DNA from: Corallium rubrum
Taxonomy: Eukaryota > Cnidaria > Anthozoa > Scleralcyonacea > Coralliidae
Reading direction: 5' to 3'
DNA: 64,000 nt
NCBI GenBank assembly: GCA_964035015.1
Contig: OZ036002.1
Coordinates: 742,501 to 806,500, forward strand
The position numbers and the translations under genes are program-made. Numbering within the stretch: the stretch's first letter is position 1; every line of letters begins with the position of its first letter. A model generated the notes under the pieces. The model did no database searches and had not been told where the DNA came from. It worked only from the letters and a program-made list of their open reading frames with translations. Positions 44,222 through 50,743 of this stretch are shown here, piece by piece.

Positions 44222-44392
44222 ATGGAAGATGTAGTATTTGCTAGAATCTTAAGGATCCGTAAGCAAGTAGAAAAACTAGTAGATGAAGTTTTTAACTTAA
44301 TTGAGTTGGAGAGGGAGTTGGTGGGTAGGTATATTAACCTTCTGAAGCATAGGAGATCCTGTGGAAGTGCCTGCAGTGACTACCAAGAGTGA
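44222..44392 (+). CDS. Small 56-aa protein, MED-type ORF 1
   Basis: An ATG preceded by TATAGTAATT opens 56 codons. The product is a charged, helix-rich peptide starting MEDVVFARI with many Leu/Lys/Glu residues and a Cys pair near the end (RSCGSACS). I do not recognise a family. It runs divergently from the polymerase, and its 3' end overlaps the 3' end of the BRO/VRR-NUC gene by 59 bp. A second ORF with the same MED start, size class and relation to the next nuclease gene lies at 45339-45542. This suggests a duplicated small-protein/nuclease pair. It may also be a chance frame; the positional parallel is the main support. Confidence 0.45.
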   Translation: MEDVVFARILRIRKQVEKLVDEVFNLIELERELVGRYINLLKHRRSCGSACSDYQE

Positions 44393-45149
44393 CCTTATTA
44401 AGGAACTTTCTTCTGCAGTACCTACACCTAACTCTGGCCCCTGCCATGTAATCATCAATACACCTATGTATCTCATCATAGTCACATGAGACTATGGTCC
44501 TATATCCATTATCGCTCAGGGTATCTATGAATGACCTCTGCCTGTCTGAACAGACTCCCGTACCGTTAGGGGTCTTAAGCTCAATAGCTAGACCGGAGTA
44601 TGTCTTGTGTAGGTTACCTATAATTATATCAGGCTGACCACCCTTATATCCCTTTTTCCAGCTGGTTATTCTTTTTAACTTAGTGTCCTGATTCTCTCCT
44701 AGGCCTGGTATGACCACAGCGTTAGGATGGTACTCTCTTATATACCTGATTACCTGGTAATGTAGGTCAGTCTCATTCATCAGTGACAGCTGTTTACCAA
44801 TAAGCCTAGGTGCTATGTACTGTCCAGTTTTCCTTATGGATGGTAGAACATCTCTGAACACCCAGTTCCTAAACCTCCTAGCTATAGGTAATTTTGATGA
44901 GAACACCAGACTATATACTCCAGGCTCATTTATCATGTGTATTTCTCTCCTCTGACCTGACGCCCCGTTTTGGGGCCTCAGGTATTGTGTTACCTTTTTC
45001 TTACAATCGACATCAACATGATCCTGGATTGCCTTACGAGGCCTCTTGTACCCAAGTGCTTCCGCGACATCTTTTCCCCGGAACCATATCTCATCACCAT
45101 CCTTTTGCGTTCTGATTATTTTATCGTCGAAACTGAATGACTTGATCAT
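44334..45149 (-). CDS. BRO-N / VRR-NUC nuclease / zinc finger fusion
   Basis: This 271-residue protein has three parts. Residues about 18-110 form a BRO-N domain (IWFRGKDVAEALGY, then EPGVYSLVFSSKLPIARRF and WVFRDVLPSIRKTG), a DNA-binding module common in insect viruses, large DNA viruses and phages. Residues about 128-235 form a VRR-NUC PD-(D/E)XK nuclease with GGQPDIII (Asp174), LAIELKTP (Glu190, Lys192), Gln204 and a TIVSCDYDE ending; all catalytic positions are present. Residues 242-263 form a C2H2-like finger (CRYC...HCRHFH). Such nucleases resolve or cut branched DNA; a role in element replication or in competition with other DNA is an inference. TATAGT precedes the ATG. Confidence 0.9.
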   Translation of the reverse strand: MIKSFSFDDKIIRTQKDGDEIWFRGKDVAEALGYKRPRKAIQDHVDVDCKKKVTQYLRPQNGASGQRREIHMINEPGVYSLVFSSKLPIARRFRNWVFRDVLPSIRKTGQYIAPRLIGKQLSLMNETDLHYQVIRYIREYHPNAVVIPGLGENQDTKLKRITSWKKGYKGGQPDIIIGNLHKTYSGLAIELKTPNGTGVCSDRQRSFIDTLSDNGYRTIVSCDYDEIHRCIDDYMAGARVRCRYCRRKFLNKVTLGSHCRHFHRISYASEG

Positions 45150-45338
45150 ACTATAGGTATATATATTTATAAAACTTATTTAAACGCACCTGGCGCCTTG
45201 TTTTAGGGGTGACGGTAGCAGCAACCAGTCAAAACGGTGGGTTGGTCAGAAGTGATGCTAGAGGGAAATACGGTGAAACGGGGCGTCAGGTGTGTTTAAA
45301 TGGGCTCACCATCAGAGTTTATTTTCTACATTTACTAT
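45150..45338. promoter_or_regulatory. Symmetric divergent promoter region
   Basis: The arms TTTAAACGCACCTGGCGCC (45179-45197) and GGGGCGTCAGGTGTGTTTAA (about 45279-45298) form an imperfect inverted pair about 110 bp across. It lies between the minus-strand nuclease gene and the plus-strand small ORF. The shared TTTAAACGCAC word also lies before the polymerase. Confidence 0.55.
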
Positions 45339-45542
45339 ATGGAGGACATAGAGCATGATATAGGAAATCTGGTTGATAAAATATGTGAGTCGGAGGGGAA
45401 GGTACCTGACAGAGAAATAGATAGAATGATGAGAGAGTTAATAGATCTTAATAGTCTTTACACAAGGCTAGGACGTAAAAAATCTAAACATAAAAAAACC
45501 CAGGTTTACTCACCCAGGTACCAACCCTATATAGGAAAGTAG
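45339..45542 (+). CDS. Small 67-aa protein, MED-type ORF 2
   Basis: The ATG at 45339 is preferred over 45300 because it follows TTTACTATAT and gives the same MED start as the ORF at 44222. The product is acidic and helical at first (MEDIEHDIGNLVDKI), then strongly basic (RLGRKKSKHKK), a pattern compatible with nucleic-acid or protein binding. It is unrecognised. It is convergent with the degenerate VRR-NUC gene, whose extended frame ends 6 bp away at 45548. A longer form from 45300 (80 codons) is possible. Confidence 0.5.
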   Translation: MEDIEHDIGNLVDKICESEGKVPDREIDRMMRELIDLNSLYTRLGRKKSKHKKTQVYSPRYQPYIGK

Positions 45543-45547
45543 GCTGG

Positions 45548-46329
45548 TTATGGACCGCCCTCACCTTTGAAACCAGGCAGGTAGTTATTGCGCTCATAAT
45601 CCCTCATCATATAATTATCAATAGTGTAGATGAGACCGCTTACGTGATCATCCGCTATAGTCAGATACGACCTGCCGGCCATCTTTCCCACGCAATATAA
45701 CTGTTTATTGCTCAGCCCGTTAAGTCTTATATAGCATCCGCCTCTATGGTATCTGCCGCCGCTATGAAAAATCCATATAGCTAGTCCGTTATGTAAAACA
45801 TCTGGGGAAATTATAGTTAGGTCAGGCTTATCATCAGCACCAAGTCTGGTATTAACACAGCACTTGGGTATTCATCCCTAACGTAATCAGTCAAATATCT
45901 AAGAATTTCGCAGTCTCTGGTAGTTAGTGGTTTCCTACCTGGTCGTGGGCCGCTACTTCTTATACTTCCCACTAACTCCAACTGTCGACTATCCACCCTG
46001 TCTGGTCTAAGACACATAGCTATGTACATCATAAACTCCAGCCGAAGATCATCCCAGTCGTCCGACACTATAGTCTTGTACGAGACACGCTCAAGTCTCC
46101 TACGGAACCATATCTCAGTTTTTGTCAGCTTCGGTTTTGCCCATAAGGCTAATCCCGTATATCTACGCCTATTCTCAAGTATCAGAATGTCAGGCTGCCC
46201 AGACCTATACCCTTTTCTACGGTTCTCAATGGTGTCTTCAGGCCTTACTACGAATAAGACCATTGGATGATACTTCTCAATATAACTGACCAACTCACGT
46301 ATAGATTCGTTACTATGATAATTGACCAT
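45548..46329 (-). pseudogene. Degenerate tandem VRR-NUC-like gene with frameshift
   Basis: The open frame 45817-46329 encodes 170 residues: a VRR-NUC-like domain without BRO-N (GYRSGQPDILI and GLALWAKPK), then the start of a second similar unit (YVRDEYPSAVLIPDL). The catalytic Glu of the ExK motif is replaced by Trp (residue 63), while PD and Lys are kept. Near 45832 a single-base frame change would connect to a further frame of about 90 codons ending at 45548. That frame contains KPDLTII and GLAIW, again with Trp at the Glu position. So this looks like two nuclease-like units in one chain, both missing the same catalytic residue. The frameshift may be a true lesion, programmed, or an assembly error. 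Confidence 0.65.
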
Positions 46330-46354
46330 ATACTATACGTATAAAATTATTTCT

Positions 46355-46867
46355 TTAAGTGCCCTTCCACTTCAGGAACATAGGACATCTGCAATCAATG
46401 TCCCAACCCAGCTCCCTATATACAGATCCGAACAACCTATCATCAAACATGTTCTTACTATATCCATCACACATGTCACTGACTTCTATGAGTAGCGTTA
46501 GTCCTCTGCGACTGGCCAACCTTATTATATAGTAGTTATACCTACTTACATTTTTTCCTATCAGGTTAAGTCTCATCAGAACTGACACGACCTTTATGAA
46601 ATCAGCTGTTAACATTCTTTCATCAGAACTATTAACAACCCCTGCTATCCTTCTAGCAAACCACTTACTTCTCTTATGAACAGTCTTCCTCTTGCTCCAT
46701 GACATTAGATCCAACTCTGGTACAGGCACTGTGAAAGGCCCTTGTAGGCCACATGACGTACAGGTTGGGAAACCATGACAGTTTATACGTTGACCGCCAC
46801 AGCCGCATGTGTACATCTCATCAATTTTCCTGAATCTCCGCTCCACATAGTCCTCCCTCTTACCCAT
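46355..46867 (-). CDS. Zinc-ribbon protein, possible late transcription factor relative
   Basis: This 170-residue protein begins with a basic stretch and a Cys/His cluster (CGCGG...CTSCG; Cys21, Cys23, Cys36, Cys39) typical of a zinc ribbon. The rest is helical, with SKRKTVHKRSKWFARRIAG and NYYIIRLASRRGL. The layout of an N-terminal ribbon plus a helical domain with KR-x(3)-HK...NYY...RL faintly recalls VLTF3-like late transcription factors of large DNA viruses. That resemblance is by eye and weak. It would fit a regulator placed between the replication and virion gene groups. The start codon is followed by GKRE and preceded by CTATAAT. Confidence 0.55.
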   Translation of the reverse strand: MGKREDYVERRFRKIDEMYTCGCGGQRINCHGFPTCTSCGLQGPFTVPVPELDLMSWSKRKTVHKRSKWFARRIAGVVNSSDERMLTADFIKVVSVLMRLNLIGKNVSRYNYYIIRLASRRGLTLLIEVSDMCDGYSKNMFDDRLFGSVYRELGWDIDCRCPMFLKWKGT

Positions 46868-46889
46868 ATTATAGCATAGGAATATATCT

Positions 46890-47315
46890 TTAAATAAACC
46901 CTACCCTATGTGCTATGAAACCTACAGAGACTCCTGCTATAGCAACAAACATTGCCTGGTACTTCTGCATCTCCTTAGAAGGTTTATAAAAGTCTCCAAG
47001 TTTAGGTTCATCCCTGAAGGTCACACCATTTGAGGTGTATGTTCTCAGCTTATCCAAGGCCCTGTTAGTGGCATTTATATCAGCGTTGGCATCACTTAAC
47101 TCTGCTCTAAGTTGAGCCAACCTATCTTTATGTCTTATCTCATTTTCATAGAATGCTTCCTTAGCTGCTGCCAACTTCTCCATGCTTAGGTTATGTCTTT
47201 TAATCTCCGCCTCATATCCAGTGTGGTTAAGCTTATTAAATAAGAACCCAGCCCCAGCAAAACTTAGTGCTGCGAATGTTGTCTGAATAGCTCCACCTGC
47301 TAATGCACCTGCCAT
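46890..47315 (-). CDS. Two-TM coiled-coil protein of Polinton
   Basis: The product has 141 residues with an Ala/Gly-rich hydrophobic N-terminus (residues 2-25), a long charged coiled coil (about 35-100) and a hydrophobic C-terminus (122-141). Function is unknown. Membrane-anchored coiled-coil proteins of this size are common in the virion gene block of Polintons. It lies 8 bp from the next gene and is likely co-transcribed. Confidence 0.7.
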   Translation of the reverse strand: MAGALAGGAIQTTFAALSFAGAGFLFNKLNHTGYEAEIKRHNLSMEKLAAAKEAFYENEIRHKDRLAQLRAELSDANADINATNRALDKLRTYTSNGVTFRDEPKLGDFYKPSKEMQKYQAMFVAIAGVSVGFIAHRVGFI

Positions 47316-47323
47316 AATGTCAC

Positions 47324-47557
47324 CTAGGTATTCTTGAAGGGGTCCTCAGGTATGTACTTCTTCTGCTGCAGGTATTTGACAGTTAGTGTTGATGCTGTGA
47401 TACCAACTGCTAGCTTTACATATGACTTCATACTCTCAGCCGATGTTAGCGGCTCCCTCAGCAACTTCTTACTTGCCATGCTAAACAGTAAAACTCCCAC
47501 CGTAACTAAAACAGCGTCGAATCCTTCATTCATAAGTTCCTTCCTCTGAGCCGACAT
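47324..47557 (-). CDS. Small 77-aa membrane protein of Polinton
   Basis: Two hydrophobic segments (about 14-32 and 46-62) are separated by a charged loop (KKLLREPLT). The C-terminus reads YLQQKKYIPEDPF, a tail of a type I associate with small Polinton membrane proteins. Start MSAQRKELMNEG. Function is unknown; it may be part of an internal virion membrane or host membrane targeting. Confidence 0.68.
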   Translation of the reverse strand: MSAQRKELMNEGFDAVLVTVGVLLFSMASKKLLREPLTSAESMKSYVKLAVGITASTLTVKYLQQKKYIPEDPFKNT

Positions 47558-47575
47558 ACTACTAGTGATATTTAG

Positions 47576-47917
47576 TTACAATGTCTCCAGCTTGCTCATG
47601 GTCTTTGCAACTGGCTCAGCTGTGTCAGCCACAACAGCAGCAGCTACCTCCCTCCTATCACTTTTCCATGTGAAGTATAATGACACACCCGCCACAAGAA
47701 GTCCTGCTAGTCCTAACATATATCCATTAGAAGGTAATGACCATGAGGAATCTGGCTCCTCCATCTTTATCCTTTCCTTCATCTTCTTTTCCTTTGCTGC
47801 TTTGGAGATTGCTGCCAACCTCTTACCCGCCTCAACACGTTTCGGATCTTTAGTCTTAACATCAGTAGTGATCTTGGGGTCTTTACTGTCAGACATCTCA
47901 GGTTTGCTGTCAGTCAT
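47576..47917 (-). CDS. Single-TM basic protein of Polinton
   Basis: The product has 113 residues: an acidic/lysine-rich N-terminal third, a strongly basic helix (KRVEAGKRLAAISKAAKEKK), one TM segment (about 67-84) and a short polar tail. The VEAGKRLA-type basic helix next to a TM recurs in Polinton accessory proteins, to my recollection. Likely membrane-associated and possibly DNA-facing; no enzymatic motif. Confidence 0.65.
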   Translation of the reverse strand: MTDSKPEMSDSKDPKITTDVKTKDPKRVEAGKRLAAISKAAKEKKMKERIKMEEPDSSWSLPSNGYMLGLAGLLVAGVSLYFTWKSDRREVAAAVVADTAEPVAKTMSKLETL

Positions 47918-47940
47918 CCTATAGATTACCTCAGGTTTAC

Positions 47941-48906
47941 TTACCGTCTTGCTGTCAGATACACTGCAGATACCGCTAAGATAACTGTGAGATACTTACC
48001 AGTAAATACTAGGACATCTCCACCAGCCTCCTCAATATCTGACCATGGTATACTTACCTTGGCTGGGTTAAGCTTCTCCCACTTTCTCCTCTTCTTCCCC
48101 GCATGTATCACATCTGAGCCCCCTCTTGTTAGTCCAACTGCTAGCCCTGTGACTATTGCCGCTATGCTAAGACCAATACCAATTATCACGCCAGCCTTTT
48201 TCACAGTACTTCTAAACATCTTTCTCTGCCACTCATCATAGTAATCCCTTATACCACTCCTTATCACTTCACTACCCCCATTTGTGATAACCCCACCAAT
48301 TGACTTGAATTCGCCCCCAAGGAACTTCCCAGAGTAGCCATTAATAAGATCTGCAACGTTCACCACCCTTTTAATCTCGAGGATACCATTGTCCAGCAGG
48401 TAGTCTACGAACCTGGGATCACTACATTCAGACTCAAGGTCCAGAATGTTAGTAAAGAAATCCTTCGTTTCTATGTACTCATAACCTCTCCTGATCTGCC
48501 TCAACCTATCCTCACCAACAAGTATTCTGGAACGACCGTCAGTGTAATATACCGGCTGATCAACAGTTCCACCTATAAGTAGTCCATGCGGTTCTGTAGT
48601 ATTACGACTTCTTTCAATCCTATCTCTAAGCTCATCAAACTCTGTCGTGTAATCACCAGCTTCCTCAGTTTGCCTAACAGTTCCACCAAAATCTGTTTCC
48701 TCAGTTTGAGGTGTGTTGTCATCAACCCTATTATTACCTAACTCATCCATTCCAATATACTCATGGGCTGTGTTAGTATCACGACCAGTTATTAGGTCCG
48801 ACCTGTTAGTATCATATTCCTCTTCCTCATATGGATTGTACTGAGCCTCTACAGTGGGAATAATTTCATTACCGTATCTACTTTTCTCATATCTGAAGCC
48901 CTCCAT
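47941..48906 (-). CDS. 321-aa membrane protein with acidic N-terminal domain
   Basis: Residues 1-100 are acidic and disordered-looking (EEEEYDTNRSD; GGTVRQTEEAG). A globular middle runs about 105-230. TM segments are at 238-259 (GVIIGIGLSIAAIVTGLAVGL) and 300-318, separated by a basic loop KKRRKWEK. It overlaps the upstream gene by 20 bp, implying translational or promoter compaction. Unrecognised beyond being a Polinton virion-block membrane protein. Confidence 0.65.
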   Translation of the reverse strand: MEGFRYEKSRYGNEIIPTVEAQYNPYEEEEYDTNRSDLITGRDTNTAHEYIGMDELGNNRVDDNTPQTEETDFGGTVRQTEEAGDYTTEFDELRDRIERSRNTTEPHGLLIGGTVDQPVYYTDGRSRILVGEDRLRQIRRGYEYIETKDFFTNILDLESECSDPRFVDYLLDNGILEIKRVVNVADLINGYSGKFLGGEFKSIGGVITNGGSEVIRSGIRDYYDEWQRKMFRSTVKKAGVIIGIGLSIAAIVTGLAVGLTRGGSDVIHAGKKRRKWEKLNPAKVSIPWSDIEEAGGDVLVFTGKYLTVILAVSAVYLTARR

Positions 48907-49423
48907 AATACTCTGATGATTTCATATACGCATGACCTCTATAGACCCTACTATACCTATCCTTTATTTTCCTCTCCAGCGGCATAGTGCTGTCATTTAT
49001 TATATTGTCTACCATGGTCAGATTGCTAAACATTGTGGATCTGTCAAACTCGATACCTCTGAGATATCCTTTGATGGTGTTTAGTGACTTTGTATAGCTC
49101 TTGTATGCAACCTCACACTGACTTACTTTCTCCGCTATTCTCTTATTCTTGATATACCCATGCATAAGAAGTCCGACAGCACTTATAGATAATGTAGCGA
49201 ATCCACCTAATGCGCTAAACGCCCCGCCAGCAACAGTCAGGAATATAGCAAACATGTTCATGGTAAGATTGATCCTAGAGAGTCTCTTAAATTGCCACTG
49301 GTAGCAGGTAGCCATCATGTGGTAATGCTCGTAAAGCGACTTTAACATCTCAACCTCCCCCTGGCTCAGCTTGTCAGATATATGGTTGAATCTTATTATA
49401 CTCTTCTCTCTGTTAAGTGTCAT
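48887..49423 (-). CDS. Two-TM helical protein with SLATT-like topology
   Basis: The product has 178 residues: an amphipathic N-terminal helix (20-50, containing EHYHMMATCYQWQFKRLSR), a TM hairpin (about 54-69 and 72-88), then two or more long helices (90-123, CEVAYKSYTKSLNTIKGYLRG). This order recalls the SLATT domain, a two-TM helical module found beside bacterial NTP-sensing immunity enzymes and in some eukaryotic mobile elements. The match is by topology only. If correct it would be a membrane pore or effector; otherwise it is another structural membrane protein. Confidence 0.5.
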   Translation of the reverse strand: MTLNREKSIIRFNHISDKLSQGEVEMLKSLYEHYHMMATCYQWQFKRLSRINLTMNMFAIFLTVAGGAFSALGGFATLSISAVGLLMHGYIKNKRIAEKVSQCEVAYKSYTKSLNTIKGYLRGIEFDRSTMFSNLTMVDNIINDSTMPLERKIKDRYSRVYRGHAYMKSSEYYGGLQI

Positions 49424-49437
49424 GAGCTAACCCCGAT

Positions 49438-50043
49438 TCAGACTGGCTCGTAGAATGCTACAGTTAGGCAACTCTCATTACCACTAGTCAGTCCAGTTAT
49501 TGTTGGGTAGATGTAGCCGACAGATGGTTTATTACTGGCCTGCTGTGCTGAGATAGTGTCTTTCACATAAAAGTCGTGATTCACGGGTATAAACCAGTGA
49601 CCGCTATAATGCCTGTCTGCGTTTCCTAGGGTAAGTGTACCAAGTAGCTCAGAACCTTGCGTTGCCTTATATGTAACATAGTAAAGTCTGTATGCGACCT
49701 GTACGACATTGTCAGGAACCACACCATCTGTGTCAAACGAGTGGCATAGTATTCTTATCATAGTGTCCTTACTTACTGGAACCATTGGGTAGGTGTTACC
49801 GCCGAGTGCTTCCGGCGTTCCACCAATTGCTGGATAGTACCAGGCCATTGTGACGTTAAGTCTGTAATTTTCCTTCTTAGCGAATTTGTCTGCGGCGTAC
49901 TTCTTACTTATCAGATGGTTGTCATCAGTGGCTGGTTCTCCCTGTGTTATCCTAAAATTTTTCATGTCAATGTTCCCTGTTGCATGACCACCTAATGTGC
50001 TGCTGCTTCTGGTGTCACTTCCAAAACCTAAATTCAAACTCAT
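49438..50043 (-). CDS. Fibre-like protein with phage tail-fibre motif
   Basis: This 201-residue protein has no TM. Residues 23-50 read like the repeat that joins shaft segments in phage tail fibres (an asparagine/isoleucine stretch, G/A-DP-type turn, then D/S-x-KKYxxxK): MKNFRITQGEPATDDNHL followed by ISKKYA. Residues 60-201 are beta-rich with many aromatic, Gly and Thr residues and no Cys pairs, as in a receptor-binding head. A trimeric spike or fibre on the penton would be the natural reading. It is transcribed divergently from the probable penton gene at 50073, with only 29 bp between the start codons. Confidence 0.6.
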   Translation of the reverse strand: MSLNLGFGSDTRSSSTLGGHATGNIDMKNFRITQGEPATDDNHLISKKYAADKFAKKENYRLNVTMAWYYPAIGGTPEALGGNTYPMVPVSKDTMIRILCHSFDTDGVVPDNVVQVAYRLYYVTYKATQGSELLGTLTLGNADRHYSGHWFIPVNHDFYVKDTISAQQASNKPSVGYIYPTITGLTSGNESCLTVAFYEPV

Positions 50044-50072
50044 ACATTAGGGTATATAATCATACCATAATT
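50044..50072. promoter_or_regulatory. 29-bp divergent intergenic between virion gene blocks
   Basis: ACATTAGGGTATATAATCATACC separates two start codons on opposite strands. TATATAAT is TATA-like for the + block and TAATGTATG is the start context on the minus strand. Both blocks must be controlled from this spacer or from within the neighbouring coding regions. Confidence 0.45.
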
Positions 50073-50738
50073 ATGAGGAAGCTAACTGTGACCATAGAAG
50101 GATCACATAAGGTTATTAGACTTGAGGAGCCTATAATGACAGGGAAAAATCCTCGTATTATGCTGAAGAAGGCTTACATAATGTGGGAGTACTTTAATGT
50201 GACCAGCAGCAAGGGTAACTACTATGTTCACAATAAGAGGGTGAACAAATTCCTTGGGGATGGTTATTATACATTCCAGGATTTTAAGAAGATACTTGAG
50301 AGGAACAGTGGGGTTACATTAACACTTAGTAAACCAGAGGCTAAGTGTACGATGGTGACCGACAGTAGCACGACGTTAGTACTGCACAACAACTTAGCAT
50401 CTTTACTAGGATTCAGCACCCGTATATTCTTACCAGGTAGTAGCACAAAGAGTGGGCTGATAAATGTGAATAATGGGTTGAAGTACCTGGTGGTGATGTG
50501 TAATGTAATATCTACATCAATGAATCTGTATAATGGGAGGAAGAGTAATACCCTAGTAAGTCTTCCAGTCACTAGTGAGCAGCCGCTGTTCGGTTCGACA
50601 CAGTCATTTGTTGACATTGAGACAGAGCTGGAAATTGGTAAAGGTGTTATAAATGAGTTGGAATTCCATGTGACAGATCAGAGTGGAAACCCGCTGAATG
50701 GTTTTGGGAGCATATTGCTGGAGCTGTACATCTCGTAG
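50073..50738 (+). CDS. mCP: Probable minor capsid (penton) protein
   Basis: The ATG at 50073 (MRKLTVTIEG) is chosen because the longer upstream frame would overlap the divergent gene. The product has 221 residues, beta-strand-rich with few charged clusters. A middle DSSTTLVLHNNLASLLGF segment and an ending VTDQSGNPLNGFGSILLELY are typical of single jelly-roll capsid proteins from Polintons and relatives. Penton proteins of this group are usually about 200-400 residues. Position at the head of the + virion block supports a capsid role. Alternative: another structural beta protein. Confidence 0.5.
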   Translation: MRKLTVTIEGSHKVIRLEEPIMTGKNPRIMLKKAYIMWEYFNVTSSKGNYYVHNKRVNKFLGDGYYTFQDFKKILERNSGVTLTLSKPEAKCTMVTDSSTTLVLHNNLASLLGFSTRIFLPGSSTKSGLINVNNGLKYLVVMCNVISTSMNLYNGRKSNTLVSLPVTSEQPLFGSTQSFVDIETELEIGKGVINELEFHVTDQSGNPLNGFGSILLELYIS

Positions 50739-50743
50739 AGTAT

